Origin: Crocodylus rhombifer
Taxonomy: Eukaryota > Chordata > Crocodylia > Crocodylidae
Assembly (NCBI GenBank): GCA_038503035.1
Contig: JAVSML010020408.1
Location: 143,791 to 207,790 of the forward strand
DNA: 64,000 nucleotides
Direction: 5' to 3'
Positions 47,021 to 58,832 of this stretch are shown here, piece by piece. Position numbers and translations under genes: made by a program. A model generated the notes under the pieces. It searched no databases. It saw only the letters and a list, made by a program, of their open reading frames with translations, and was not told where the DNA came from. Within the stretch, counting starts at the first letter, position 1. Every line of letters begins with the position of its first letter.

Positions 47021-48889
47021 GGCCTGACTGGAGGGCCTGGGGGCAATGTGGTGGGGCTGCTCGTGGCAGGCCAGATCCTATAAAATACCAATGTCACAAC
47101 CTCCAGGAACCTCCCAACCTCAGCACCCACTGTCTTGTGGGTGCTCCGTGGTTGGGGAAAGGCTAAGGGACATGACAGAAATGTGGCCTCAGTGAGGCAC
47201 TAGGCAGTCAGCAGCAGTTCCTACCTGCTGCTCTTCAGCAGACGCTACAACCATCGGGGCACTGAATCTCTGGACTCAGTCTGTCCCCGTGGTCTAAAGG
47301 GTGCGTGGTAGGGCTTGGGCAGCCTCCACTCCTCCATACCCTTGCCCAGGCGTACGCACCGAAGGTCTTGGTGTGATGGTCACATAGACCTCTTGCATGC
47401 ACACCATGATCCAGAGGGTCGACGGTTGCCAAGATGCATGCCAAGCACCGTGGGATCCTCATCTAAATCTGTGCATCTTAGTGACACCAGCATACACACT
47501 GTATTACGGCCTCTCACCGTAGGAGCCAAGTGTCAAGTAGCCAGGACTGGGCTGTGAATTCTGCTCCTATGCCATTCTGCAAGGCTGGCACGCAAAGACA
47601 CCCCATCATCACTTCCCACTTGCACTCCCCTCGACCGAGAACGTCTACCGAGCGCAAAGTCCAGATTCGTTTTTCACGTCTGCTGGAGGAAGCTGCCGGC
47701 TGAAGCCACATTACCAACCTAGCCTCAAGTTGTCAATACTACCCTGCCGTTCTGTAGGAAAAAAACAGACACACCCTATAATTTTTACTAGAGTACTGCT
47801 TGCATTTGTCTCTTCTGCATTGTGTCACCTCCACCATTTGTAGCCCCCCCCCCCCGTTATTTATATAGGAAAATAATTTGTTCTGCCGAGACTTCTGTTT
47901 TTCTTTAATAAAGAGTATTAACTGTGAAAACAACAATGAAAACAAGTTCTGAAATGTAAAACAAATGACGTCCAACATGGAAATTCTGAGTTTCCACCAG
48001 CTCTATTTATAACCCTATGCCATTGAATAATCTCCGAAGGAACTGAAATGCACCGCTAGTTAAGAGGGCCTCCAGTCAGCTTTTGGTTGTTTGCTGTATC
48101 AGATAGAAATGCTCTGAGTTTTAAAGATCAAAGCCTACAAGCTAACCTTCTTGGAGTTGCTCACTCTCTTGGTTTCCTTCAAGGACCCTTTTGCTCTGGG
48201 ATGCAGGGGCACCCACAAAGAAGGGTAACAGAGGATGAGCCATCTCGTTCTTTCATCCCATGGTAAGTCCATTCAGAAATTTTGTTACTGACGCTCCTGA
48301 AGAAAGAGGAACAATTGCCTTGGCTGAGCATTCCTGTGCAGTTGCAGAAAAACCCCTTTTCTTGTTGGATTTTGTGGTTCTCTGCACCAGTTTTTGCAGG
48401 AATTAAAGGAAGGAAAGGGGGAGCTGTCTGTCCTTCTCTTCAGATAAAGAATCCTGCCCTTGTAGGTCGTTACACAGAACTCTAACGAGAACAATCATTA
48501 CCCTCTAAACCACCCCACTTCATGCAGAAAGTTAACATGCTTTTGGCTCTCTCCCCCAAGCCACATTTTATAGTAAGGTTTATAACTGGTTTGTAAAAGG
48601 CTGATACATGGTTTATAGATGTTATAAGCCTCTTACAGAAATGGGTAGAGAAGGTAAGTTGTCAGATATGTTATCTGTACATCAGCAGAAGATATTACGT
48701 GCGATTATAAGCTACATGGATAAGAAGCCGAGTGACCCAGTGGATGGTTTTAAATGGGACTTTGATATCATGTGCATCTTCTTGGGTCGTTTAATAGGAT
48801 GGTTTTGATTACACACAACAACATTTAAATTGACTTGATACTAAAGAATAGTGTTCAAGATTTCTGTTTAGTGGTAAATCCTAGTATTC
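47021..48889. other. Noncoding sequence with a C12 run
   Basis: A 12-base C run at 47844-47855 is the only distinct feature. Frames at 47235-47557 are short and without domains. Confidence 0.55.
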
Positions 48890-49180
48890 TGATGTCTTTT
48901 CCATTGAAATGCAGAATAAGAACAGGTATTTCTAAAATTTCCTATGAAGCAGAATTTCCAAATTTTACTTTTGGAGAATTTGACAGGAAGTGAACATTTC
49001 ATTTTAAATTCTCAGCTTCAATTTTCAGCTTTAAAAATGTCATTGTTTTTCTAAATAAATGTTATGAAGTTACATTTCTGCCGCTTTGAAATATTTTTCC
49101 ATGGGAATTGCTATTGAAGTCTTCACTATTTTATGAACAAAAAATATTGTTTCAACAGAACACCAAACCTATTTGAATGA
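48890..49180. repeat. A/T-rich dispersed repeat (AAATTTT type)
   Basis: Dense words such as CTAAAATTTCC, CCAAATTTTAC, AATTTTCAGC, ATATTTTTCCATGG and AAAATTTTCC. It resembles the block at 2893-3157 and a reptile repeat I recall with many AAATTTC/GAAAATTT phrases. Boundaries are approximate. Confidence 0.4.
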
Positions 49181-50129
49181 AAATTTTCCATCCGGCTTTA
49201 GTAAATAGGCCAGTTTGCCCAGGTCTCCTGGGTAGATCATTTGAACTTGGCATTAAGTTACATGCATTCAGGTCACGCTGGAACCCGCGAGTGTTACAGG
49301 GTCTCCATACTAACAGGATCAAGCAATTATTTTATGTCCTGGTACATCATTCAGGCAGCATTCCAGTACACACACAACAAACCAGTTTTTATGTGCACGG
49401 CTCATGGGAATTCACATCTTCCAGATAAGCCAGTTTTTAACACAGTTAGAATTAAATTCAAGCTCTCCTTGGTGGTGGGAGGCCTGTCCATTTACACAGC
49501 ACCTACACAGCTTCTCAGCTTGTTTGCTAACGCACTTGCCAATCATCCCTTTTCCCCAAAAGAAATCTTTTTTGATGTCTTCTTTGTTTGTTGGCCTCCT
49601 TCTAGTGTCAACCTGCCTCTGTCCTGATTTAGTTGACTCACTAGAGGCTTGCTTTGCGACTTGCCAGGGTTTGGGGGTTTTTTCAGTTTGTACAACGTGT
49701 TTCCAGAGAAACCCTCTCTTACCCAAGCAGAGTCAAGTAAGCGATAACAAGGGGTACCGACTCCTTAAGGATCAGGAGCGATGCCAGACGGGGAGCATGC
49801 CCCTCCTGGAAGGACTGCTCACCCTGAGAGCTGGGGAGGGAAGCGGCCCATGAGATGCAAACATGACACATCTGCCTGGTGATACGTATTTCTGCCTTTT
49901 CAGCACCGCTGAGATTCGAGCCATTTCCTGATGCTTGGGTCAATTCACTAAGGGGAGCCACAACAGAAACAACATTTTAAGAGGTGCCATGCTTGACTGA
50001 CTTCCCTGCTATGGTCTGTGTCCCATAAGGAGACATTTTTCTTTACGAACATCCTTATGAATAACTAACCAGAAGTAAGGAAAGCAGGGAATGGACTACA
50101 TCTGATCACTTTGTTCTGAACTCTACATC
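49181..50129. other. Noncoding sequence, nothing recognised
   Basis: Two long overlapping plus-strand frames (49241-49627, 49404-49853) and a minus frame (49412-49726) have no domains. GAGATTCGAGCC near 49911 looks like a reversed tRNA B box but no A box accompanies it. Confidence 0.5.
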
Positions 50130-50560
50130 CCAGAAAGAAAGCAGCAGCATAGAGTTCCCCTCCTCTCCGGTTCAGACAACTCAACCCACTCAGAATACTA
50201 TGCATTATGCCCTATTACCAAATTATGGAAATTTACATTTCCATTTGGTAACATTTATGTAATACAATGCTGCGTGGATGCTGCAATTTCCATCCTCTAT
50301 GGATTATACTCCTCTTTGTCTTTAACTGCTGTTTAAAGTTACTCTCAAGGGATTAATATCTATAATTTGCTGTCATTTTTCTACTTAATACTGCCACAGA
50401 TCTGTATTCAGTGCAGTAGTCTGAAGAATACAACATAGTATTTGCGTATTTTCTGCCCATGTGCCATCATGGTTAGTATGGGTATGGAATAATAATCTAC
50501 TTCAGTATTTAAGGATAGTCAGTCTTGCTTCAGAACAGGAAGGCGCCTGTTTGCTGCGCT
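50130..50560. promoter_or_regulatory. Conserved-looking noncoding block with a 14-bp inverted repeat
   Basis: AT-rich and repeat-free. At 50216-50250 TACCAAATTATGGAAAT faces ATTTCCATTTGGTA. The arms pair over 14 bases apart from a short insertion in the left arm, around a small loop. Such blocks are often conserved noncoding elements, but that is inference here. Confidence 0.25.
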
Positions 50561-51115
50561 GCGATTTCAGAGTTAACTGCAATCTGATAAAGATGACTAG
50601 GAAACAAGCTGAACATTGTCAATGACATTTACCACATACCATAGCTAACACAGTACTGATCTTAGTTTTAAGCTGTGTAAAATAACCCAGGGGCTAAGTG
50701 CTCAAAATGTCAAATAATATCATATAACAATAAATTAAACAGCAGCCACAAGTGCACGCAAATATTTCAGTGATTAACATTAATTATTCACATTTTTTGC
50801 AGTGGCTCTAAAACAGCCTTGGATGTAAGCATCCAGGAACTGCTGGACAGTTGGGCTGCACTCACCTTGTATGCCCCGCAGTCAGATGCTGGACTAGGGT
50901 CTTGCCCAATAAAAATCAGTACAAACCTTTGCAGTGACTTGCATGGTCTTCCATATAGAGCGCCCATTAGAGGGCCACTTGCCAGTTCCTGTGGCCAACA
51001 ATGTTGGGTGCCAACAATACTCTCACACCACACCAGATGTCAGACTTAGACTATAAACAGATGAAGCGGACCAGCTGTGGCAGAAACACAACTGCCTGCT
51101 GCCTTGCACTGGGCA
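50561..51115. other. Noncoding sequence, nothing recognised
   Basis: AT-rich to 50800, then GC-richer. Short frames only. Confidence 0.55.
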
Positions 51116-51254
51116 GGGACCTGATTCTGCAGGACAACAAGCAAAGCGTTCCCCGCTTGGAGACGCCCTGGAGGGGAGAACGGGGCAGATGCTCCCCAAG
51201 TTTGAGGGACCAATTCTGCACGGGAATTGCCAAGCTATGCAGGATCGGGCCCCT
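51116..51254. repeat. 139-bp segment with inverted ends (dyad-repeat class)
   Basis: The left end GGGACCTGATTCTGCA is matched by the complement of the right end, GGGCCCGATCCTGCA, with three or four differences. 'GGGCC.GATCCTGC' ends are typical of the dyad-symmetric reptile repeats elsewhere in this window, so this is probably another MITE-like copy with an unrelated or decayed middle. A 185-codon frame (51001-51558) crosses it and is not supported as a gene. Confidence 0.45.
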
Positions 51255-52736
51255 CAAGTTCCAGAAGCCCCTGCCCATACGTGCTGGAGCAAGCATAAAG
51301 TCTTTGGTACATGTGTCCAGCACAATGGGCCCCCGGCCGTTCTCCTTACCAGCCAGGTCCCACCGGAGCAGAGCCATCAAGGACTCTGCAGCCTGCATTT
51401 ACTCCCAGCAGGGCCAACTTTCCTGGAGACTTCCTGCGGGACATGCAGCTCCTTCTCTCGAACTCTCCTGGCCTGCTAGCCCCTTAAAACTGCTGGGCTC
51501 TCAGAGGGGCTGGCCCCTGGGTGCCGCGCAGAGAAAAGCAAGGCCAAAGAAGCAGTAGAAATTCCCCCTCCATGCAGGGACAGTGCACAGTGCTCATGCA
51601 GTGTGCAGAGAAACTAGCTTCACACCACTGACTTCCTCAGGCATTGCATCAGGGGTTCAGCTGGCTCCACTATACTTAAGATACAGGAAGACGAGCAAAG
51701 TTTCCTTTGTTTGTATGGAGCACAAAATCAGTCAGCCTGAATCCGACATAATCTATGAAAAGAAGCAGGTTCCAAACACAAACACAGGTGCTATTTCTGC
51801 AGGTCAGAGATGCAAGTCAGCATGTGTCCCAATACTGAACAGATGCACAGATCCCGTCCCCTAAATTCCAGCCAAGTTTTGAACAAGCAAAACCTGATGA
51901 GGGGAAAAGCTATTAAAAGATCCAGAAAACCAGGCTGGATTTTCAATGAATAAATAACTGTCATGTATTTTTTAAAGTCATGAATGACTAACCAAATGCT
52001 GAGCCTAGCTGGAAGAAAATCTGGAGTGCGCTAATCTGTTTGGATTTTAGAAGGGACAAAACAGAATCAGGATCTGTACTAGAGGAAGGAGTGCTGGTCT
52101 GCTGCAGTCATTAACAATCCAGACAGGAGTTGATTTCACTAGCAGTTTCTGCTGCTGTAATCATCGCATTGAAAATGTTTAAGGAGATGTGGAGATCATT
52201 TGGGTGACTAAAAGCTCTTCTTGGTAGGCCGGTTACATTCCGGAAATAGCAAACATTAATAATAGAAAAGTCAACGGAAAATGTAGATGGAGCAAGGTAC
52301 AGAAAGAGACTTTTTCCTTTTGCTGGGCCAAAATGAAAAGAGGATTAAGGATACATCAGTTCAGTATTTAGAAGTAATCCTCTGAAATGATGAATACAAA
52401 TATTTTAAAAAGGTCTATGAATATCAGACACAGGAACATCACTGTTAATGTCTCACACACCTAGCAAGAATCCATGCGTTAATCTTTGCTAGCAGAGTTA
52501 ATGGTGTTCAAAAGTATTTGGAGAGGGAGGGGAAATTATACGATCTGAAGAGAAACTGAAGCGCTGCTCGCAACACCGCGGACATTTATTGCCACACCAT
52601 GGCAGAAGCACAAAAGCAGCAAGGACATCCTGGGCCAACAGAATCCCACTGCTGTCCCATGGCACTCAGCCCTGCCGACAGCCTCGCAAGGACACCGGCC
52701 TGCAGTTCAAACCCAAAACTGGCTGCAGCGAGCTGA
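51255..52736. other. Noncoding sequence, nothing recognised
   Basis: GC-rich to 51560, then AT-rich. No exon or element recognised. Confidence 0.55.
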
Positions 52737-52787
52737 AAGTCTCCCACGGACTTCACTGGATGATGCTGTACATAGGATCGAGCCCCA
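52737..52787. repeat. Dyad-type reptile interspersed repeat fragment
   Basis: AAAGTCTCCCACGGACTTCA, CTGGATGATGCTGTACATAG and GATCGAGCCCC match the pattern 'actcccattgacttcaatgg ... aggatcgggcccc' with substitutions at CpG-like sites. Confidence 0.55.
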
Positions 52788-53409
52788 GGGATTCACATGC
52801 CTTTCCTTCGCAGCATTGCAGGCTCACACTGTCCCTTCCTCTAAGGCACACATCCTCTTCTGCAAGGTAGCATGAGCAGAGCAGCCTGAAAAGCTCCAAG
52901 TGCCAGAAGCGCAAGCATCGTACGCACGCCTGGCTCCCCGGCTATCAGCTCTGCTTCCCGGTCAGCGCAGCCGCTAGGACCCTTATCCAGTCTCCATGCT
53001 CTGCTTTAAACCCAGACAGATATAATCTGTACCAACATCAACACCCCTTGCCCACTGCCCCACCCCTACAGTTGCGATGGGTTTCCCATTGTAAACCATA
53101 AGCTGCAGTGGTCAGCACAAGCACCTCAGCTCCGACTAGCCGCTATGGACGCCAGGTCCCACCCCGTTAAAAGCTGTGCTCCTCCAACATACATCTGCCG
53201 AGCCCAGCCCTGATGTTTAACATGGGCTGCTGCTCCAGGGGCTCCTTGCCCCACTGCATCCTTGTTTTAGCAAAATTAACTTGTGCCCATTCCCCAGACC
53301 CAGCACTGACTCTCACAAAAAGGCCAGCTGATGTAAACGTGCTTTCCCAGTGGGTCTGAGAGTCTGGGCTCAGAGGTCTTGTGTAATTACACATTTGAGA
53401 AGAGAAAGG
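52788..53409. other. Noncoding sequence, nothing recognised
   Basis: GC-rich, no recognised exon or repeat. Confidence 0.55.
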
Positions 53410-53600
53410 TAGTTAGCCATGTTAGCTTGAAGTCAGGCAGAAGGCAGAGTAGGGTAGCACCTTAAGGACTAACTCATTCAGAGAGGCATGATTTTTCATA
53501 GGTGACAGCCTACTTTGAATCCACGGTATCTAACAAAGTAGTTGCCTATAAAAATGTATGCCTCTGAACGAGTTAATCTACAAGGTGCCACCCGGCCCTG
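53410..53600. mobile_element. Penelope-like hairpin element
   Basis: A left arm (53454-53517, starting GTAGCACCTTAAGGACTAAC) is followed, after a 16-bp centre, by a right arm (53534-53592) that is its imperfect reverse complement, ending ACGAGTTAATCTACAAGGTG. Both arms carry GCATG...TTTTCATAGG and TACTTTG-type words. The phrase matches the reptile element 'ggcaccttaaagactaac...gagcataagctttcgtgggctacagcccacttc', which I recall as Penelope-class. The AAGTCAGGCAGAAGGCAGAG leader at 53430 fits the crocodilian version. The family name is from memory. Confidence 0.6.
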
Positions 53601-54329
53601 CACACTTGAATAAACTAGTCCAGTTATCTGAGGTTAGGCACATGTTTCTAATCATCAGAGGCTCCTCAGGCTGCAGTGCCCCAGACCTGTTATTTCATGC
53701 AAGGAAGATTCCAAAAGGAGTAGAAATATCAGCTCTTTTTCATGCTTGATCATGCCTCTGGCTTTCAACTCCTGTCATTTTACATCATGTTCCTTTTACT
53801 ATCATTTCAAGATTTCTGTTACATCTGGTAGCCAGATTACAGTCCATAGCATTCCTAAGGGACTATACCAAATGTCATGCTAGAGTTAGGTCCAGCGGGA
53901 AATACTGATATTTCTAAATGCGTTTGCTACTCAACACAGGAAGCAAAAATGAAATATAAAGAGTCTGCCAGAGAACTAAACATGGTGGGGGGATTCCAGG
54001 AGGCTGGTGTCCCAGCTCAGCTCACCAGGAACTTGCGCCTTCCAGGAACCCACTGCTGCGTTTGGGAATTAATCCAGGAGCCGCCTACCCCTTCTGCCAC
54101 AGGGGCTGGCTCCCCAGCCAGGTCCCTCCTCCCCGATACCTGCAGCAGTTACTTGGGTGGCAGGAGACTGTGCCCAGCTGCACCTGGCCAAGAGAAGAGA
54201 AGGGAAATGCAATGCATCTGATGGACAACCCCATGGGGCACCACAGACAAGCTACTGTCAAACCGTGCAACACGCCTGTATTCAGTTTCAAACCCCAGAG
54301 GTTTCATTTCAGACAGGCTTGACTCAGAC
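53601..54329. other. Noncoding sequence, nothing recognised
   Basis: Mixed composition. A 114-codon frame (53877-54221) has no domain. Confidence 0.55.
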
Positions 54330-54475
54330 CAAAATATTCCATTAAAATATCCCAATGGAAAAGTAAAAAAAACAAAAAACTTGCAAAGTTCTAAAATTTT
54401 GCAAAGGAAAATTTCAGTTCTGAAGAAATTGCAATGCATGATAAAAAAAACCCACAATATTTCAGTGCAAAATCC
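54330..54475. repeat. A/T-rich dispersed repeat (AAATTTT type)
   Basis: CTAAAATTTTGCAAAGG, AAAATTTCAGTTCTG and TTTCAGTGCAAAATCCC resemble the blocks at 2893-3157 and 48890-49180. This is probably a fragment of the same dispersed family. Confidence 0.4.
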
Positions 54476-54879
54476 CTCACTTGCTCTACCTTACCTCAGC
54501 CTAGGAATCAGAGCTCATAACCATTTTGTTCCCTGATATTCCTGGCTAAGCAGATCTTGGTGCAGTGAAGAGTGTGCGCGCGTATGGTTTTGCCTCACTC
54601 AGTAGTGGCCTGTTCGCAGTGCAATTTGCAAGTAGGATCCTCATGGACAGCGATTTGAAACAGAATGCATTTATAAATTATGAAAACATGGATTTACTGT
54701 TTAATCTCTGCATGTGCACTGATGTGCATTAAATATATTCCGTTAGCTCAGAAAATATTGTAAATTTAGTGGACATCTAAGAAACCACAACTCATATTAT
54801 CATCAGTAAAAATTATTTCCAGTGTGCTTAACTGTCATTTCCCCCCAGCACTGCTACTTAGATGAACTAGGGTTAGTCT
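54476..54879. other. AT-rich noncoding sequence
   Basis: No element recognised. It forms the left shoulder of the TAATTA-rich block that follows. Confidence 0.5.
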
Positions 54880-55480
54880 TATTGGAGAAAATTTAATTTT
54901 CCTAACGCAGTCTTCATTATGGTTCAAAACAGCAACAGTCCACTTAAAAGATGAGTTAATGGTTGATTTTTCTGACTAGTGTCTATTCTTTAGTCATTAA
55001 GTAGCAAAATGTTTACTCCTATAAAATGTCTGTTTCCAAGGGATTATTAATCATAGTTTATTGGGAAGCAATCAGTTATACAGTTTACTTTCCCACCCCT
55101 TTAGAAAATTAAAATGCTGCGATATTCATTTTTGCAATGAAAATCTACCCAGTAATTACCATATTTACTTTTCATTTATGGGGGAAATAATCTGTTTTAA
55201 TTAAGCCTAACTGAAGAACTTTTATCAGATGTAATTATCCCTTTCGATAAATATGTCTCCACTAATTACAATTTAACCATGGGATTTATAGCTCTTAAGT
55301 AATTTGGTGGGAAACATAATAAATCTTTAGTAATACATGCTAAATTACTATAAATTAATTCAGATCATTAACATAATAAACAAATTAGGATAATTTCACT
55401 TAATTAGTTTGGGTGGTTAACTCAAAATCCCATGTAAAGCTTCATGGTAATCAAGAATTTTACCAATATTTTTGCAGATC
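54880..55480. promoter_or_regulatory. Candidate enhancer: TAATTA cluster
   Basis: Repeat-free AT-rich block. TAATTA occurs at 55153, 55198, 55232, 55263 and 55401, five times in about 255 bp. It is joined by AAATTAATT at 55353-55361 and by TTAATCATAG, TTTAGTCATTAA and GATTATTAATC nearer the left. TAATTA is the core bound by many homeodomain proteins, and dense clusters in otherwise unique AT-rich DNA are common in vertebrate developmental enhancers. There is no open frame. The function is inferred from site density alone, and AT-rich composition raises the chance count. Confidence 0.35.
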
Positions 55481-57123
55481 ATTGTTTTGTAACAATCCTG
55501 TTTGAATACTTAAGAAGAAATCGGACCACTGCTGGAACACTGCCCATAAACATTCTTCGTCAATAGTAATGTCTTTAAAGACCCAGTCCAGGTTATCTTT
55601 TCAAATACAATTAGATGTGCCTTCATGGTTCTCACGGCTGTACCTTTCCACATCAAAAATCTTCATTCCAGCAGATTTAGTTTTAAAATTATTTCTTCCC
55701 TCTTCCATCCTGTGTTAGCACTCACCATCAAAAACACATTTACAGGCGAATCTGGCACAAGAGGGACCTCCTTCCATGGCACCTCTTGCAAAATGTAAAA
55801 TGGAGTGATGTGAAAAAAAGAGTAAGGTTCTGCCAGGAGGGTATAAAAGGTGGATGAAGTCACCAAAGGTCGTAGCCAGTCCTAGGAAGACCCCTTGGAC
55901 CAGCTCTGAGCAAATCACTTGGGGCCAATTCTTGCCTGGAGGCACCTGGGAGGTTCTTATAAAGCACTGAGGTACATAAGCATCTAAAAGGACTTTAATG
56001 CCGTCGAGACTCCATTCCCCAGCTGCCAGCTGAACATAACTGCAGCACTGCCTGCCGCCACGCACTATACAGGGAGAAGGACCAAACTCCTCACACTTTC
56101 ACTACCCAGCTGGGGTGCACTTGCTGATACGCATCTTGCCATCCAGGGCAAAAGAAACAAAGTTTGCCGAAAGCAATAGAGGTGGTGGCTAGAAGCCACT
56201 GACTGGAGCGAGAGGAACTAGAACATCTATTAAGGAATGCACAGGGCAAACCTTCAAGACACCCAAGATCTGAGACAAGTCAATGCTTCCTGCAGGTCCC
56301 CAGGAATCCAGTGAGATACTTGCACTTCCACTCAGCATTTCCTGGGAGTTCAAAGCCTTCACTTATCAGCTATCTGCCACCTGTGTTTTGCTTTCCCAGA
56401 AAACCTGCAATTTGCTTTGATTTTGTCCTGATGACTCCTAAAAATTTTTTTTATTCGCTGTCCCCTCTTTGGAGGAGTTCCTGAAGCTCCTGTGCAGGAT
56501 CACAGAGGGACCAGCCGTGCGTGTAGCATCCTCCTCTCCTGGAAAACACACATGGAGGAAAAGAGTTTACTGGCACACGGGAGCTCAATGTTTCCTCTTT
56601 AGCTCTGGGGGTAGGACTGCATCCTAGACCTGCAGATCCCGGACCCGCACTGTCCTAGTCAGCCACGGCATGACTTGCTCACTTCACAGAGAGCTGTCCC
56701 GGTGGGTGTAGACTTCGGAAGCAGGTCTTCCAGTAAGGCACTGTACTGACATGGAAACCCTAGTAGTAGCCTACCATACTTAGGGCTTAAGACACCACCT
56801 CCGCAGCACTAGCTCACACCTCCTGCGGGCTAGAGGAAGGATGAGCTGAGCTCAGGCACTCAGATTCCTGTCCTGCACTGACACCAGAAGCCCAGGCCCA
56901 GGCCCAGCTAGACCATTTGTTTCTTGCCTGACAGCTGCCCCCAGTCCAAGGCAATCGTATGCGTTTTTAAACACAGCTACCATGCACAGTCCATGTTCAG
57001 AGGAGCAATGAAGACAGGAGCTGATGAGCTTTTCTATTGTGAGCTCCTGTAGATTAACCCCTCAGATAAAATGGAGACGACTGAAGTGCCTGCTTGCAAA
57101 CAGACAATTCTAGTAGTTTATTT
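55481..57123. other. Noncoding sequence, nothing recognised
   Basis: AT-rich at the left, GC-richer around 55800-56900. A 116-codon minus frame (55715-56065) lacks a domain. Confidence 0.5.
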
Positions 57124-57181
57124 AAGAGAGAGAGAAAGAAGAGAAGGGGAGAGGAGAGACAGAGAGCCAGAGGGAGAGAAA
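57124..57181 (+). repeat. Purine-rich (GA)n-like tract
   Basis: About 58 bases almost entirely A and G, starting with (AG)n and degrading into AGAA and GGGGA words with a few C interruptions. Confidence 0.85.
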
Positions 57182-58201
57182 CCATCCCCCATACATGGAT
57201 TTAAAATGCCCATCTAATACTATTTGTATCTCTGAACTGCCATGTTAACTCTTCCCCCATTTAACTTAGCTCATTTTTGCCTTAGTCATATGACTGCTTA
57301 TATAACAATATTAGACAATGTTCTCTACCCATTAACTCCAAAAATAATGGTTGTGTTAAATCAGAGTTAATTAGTAGGTCACAAATGGTGGTCCCAGGAC
57401 AGGGTGAGGACTTAATGAAAAAAATGCAATGTCACTTTACCAAGAATTACAGATACAATTTTAAGAGGTATTTTTAATATTTATAGTTGTCAGCAGAAAC
57501 GAAAGGATGCGATTCTTCAGAGAGCATTTCTCTTTGCTAACTACAGGCAAGTGAGCTATCACTAGGCATACAGTAGCTGCAGAAAACAGATTTAACATTA
57601 ATTTATGAATAGCTGAACTTTTTCTCTTTAATGTTTAATAGTGAATCATGCTTTAAACCATTTATATTTCACTGCACATCAGCAAGGTTGTCAGGAGCAA
57701 AAGATCAGGAGAGCATAACTCTTGTGGCTTGTTCCCGCGTGCTCTTCACTTATTCCTGAAGAAGCCTGAATCATTTTGAAAGCGAGATGCATGGGGTGGC
57801 AAAATGTAAATGTGAAAGGAGCTGCTCTTTAAGGGCCATCAAGTTTTTACAGCAGAACTCCCAACTGAAAACACGTTGGCTAGGTTTTCATTCACTCGCA
57901 CAGTCTGTTATTCAGGCATTCATTCATTGCTACAGCAGGTAAGCAAATGAGGGTCACCTCGCTACCTGTGGCTCTGCACCTGTACCAAGCATTCAATTCG
58001 TGAAAAGGAAGAATAGTGCAGCTTTCACTGCACACGGGTGAATGTGCCATCCCAGAGCACAATTTTCCCCTCCACTCTTTTTCCTCACTGGTTTAATGCC
58101 TTCAAGAAATTATATACAGCTTAATGCCAATGCCTTAATGCCTTGTAAGTCATGAGACTGGCGTGCCAAAACATGAGCTTTAGTCATTATCTGCAGATCA
58201 C
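57182..58201. other. AT-rich noncoding sequence
   Basis: Low in recognisable repeats and free of long frames. Parts such as 57190-57720 look like the AT-rich conserved-looking blocks to either side, but I have no direct support. Confidence 0.45.
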
Positions 58202-58226
58202 AAAAATGATGGCTTCCATCATTTTT
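58202..58226. repeat. Perfect 11-bp inverted repeat
   Basis: AAAAATGATGG, a CTT loop, then CCATCATTTTT. The arms pair perfectly. It is too short and A/T-ended to be a convincing microRNA precursor, and it has no run of U in the right place for a bacterial-style terminator in this genome. It may be the core of a small palindromic repeat. Confidence 0.6.
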
Positions 58227-58792
58227 AACCCTCTGATGTACCAGGAGCTTGTATTCCTTCTCCAGGGGTATGTCAGCAGCCCCACACTAAAAGCTGGACA
58301 AGAAAAGAATTGAAGGGCTTAACATTTCTATAGAGAAGATAACAACTCACTCTTTCCCTATGGTCTTTGTGAGAAATATATTTTCTTCTCCTCTGAAAAA
58401 ACATGTCAACCAGGGCCTCAGAAGCCCAACAGAGTTAAGCACACATAGGCCACTTGTACACATGACGGTGGTTTAGTCCTCTGGGTTTTATTCCATGCTC
58501 CCTAAATTGAAACTATGGGTTTTTAATTAAAACCCACCATTTCAATTGAGGGGCTTCCATCACTGTTAGGGCAAGAGGCCTGATCCTTTTTTTTTCCCCG
58601 GCAGAGCCCGACTGTGGTCGGGGGGAAAGCTGCTGGCGGACCCCAGTCCTTTCCTCCACGGTGGTGGCACCCCCCCAGGACTGCCTCAGCAGCTTGCTAG
58701 CAAGCTGGGTGCTGACTCAGCTCAGAGACAGCACCTGGCTGACACTATTAAGCACCAGCACCTTCCTTGACACTTAAACCACACAAAGGAAA
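58227..58792. other. Noncoding sequence, nothing recognised
   Basis: Mixed composition with T/C runs near 58588-58600. No element recognised. Confidence 0.5.
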
Positions 58793-58832
58793 TTTTTGTC
58801 ATGTGTACATGGTGACAATCGTCATGTGTACA
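58793..58832 (+). repeat. 23-bp-period direct repeat of GTCATGTGTACA
   Basis: GTCATGTGTACA at 58798-58809 is repeated exactly at 58821-58832. The first copy also lies inside facing TTGTCA (58796-58801) and TGACAA (58813-58818) half sites. It may be the subterminal part of a DNA transposon. No matching far end was found in the next 200 bp. Confidence 0.5.

Noticed and set aside
49905..49930. Reversed tRNA B-box-like GAGATTCGAGCC
   Set aside because: No matching A box at the right distance and no SINE-like tail.
51001..51558. 185-codon plus-strand frame
   Set aside because: It crosses a repeat with inverted ends, has no recognised domain and has an antisense open frame.
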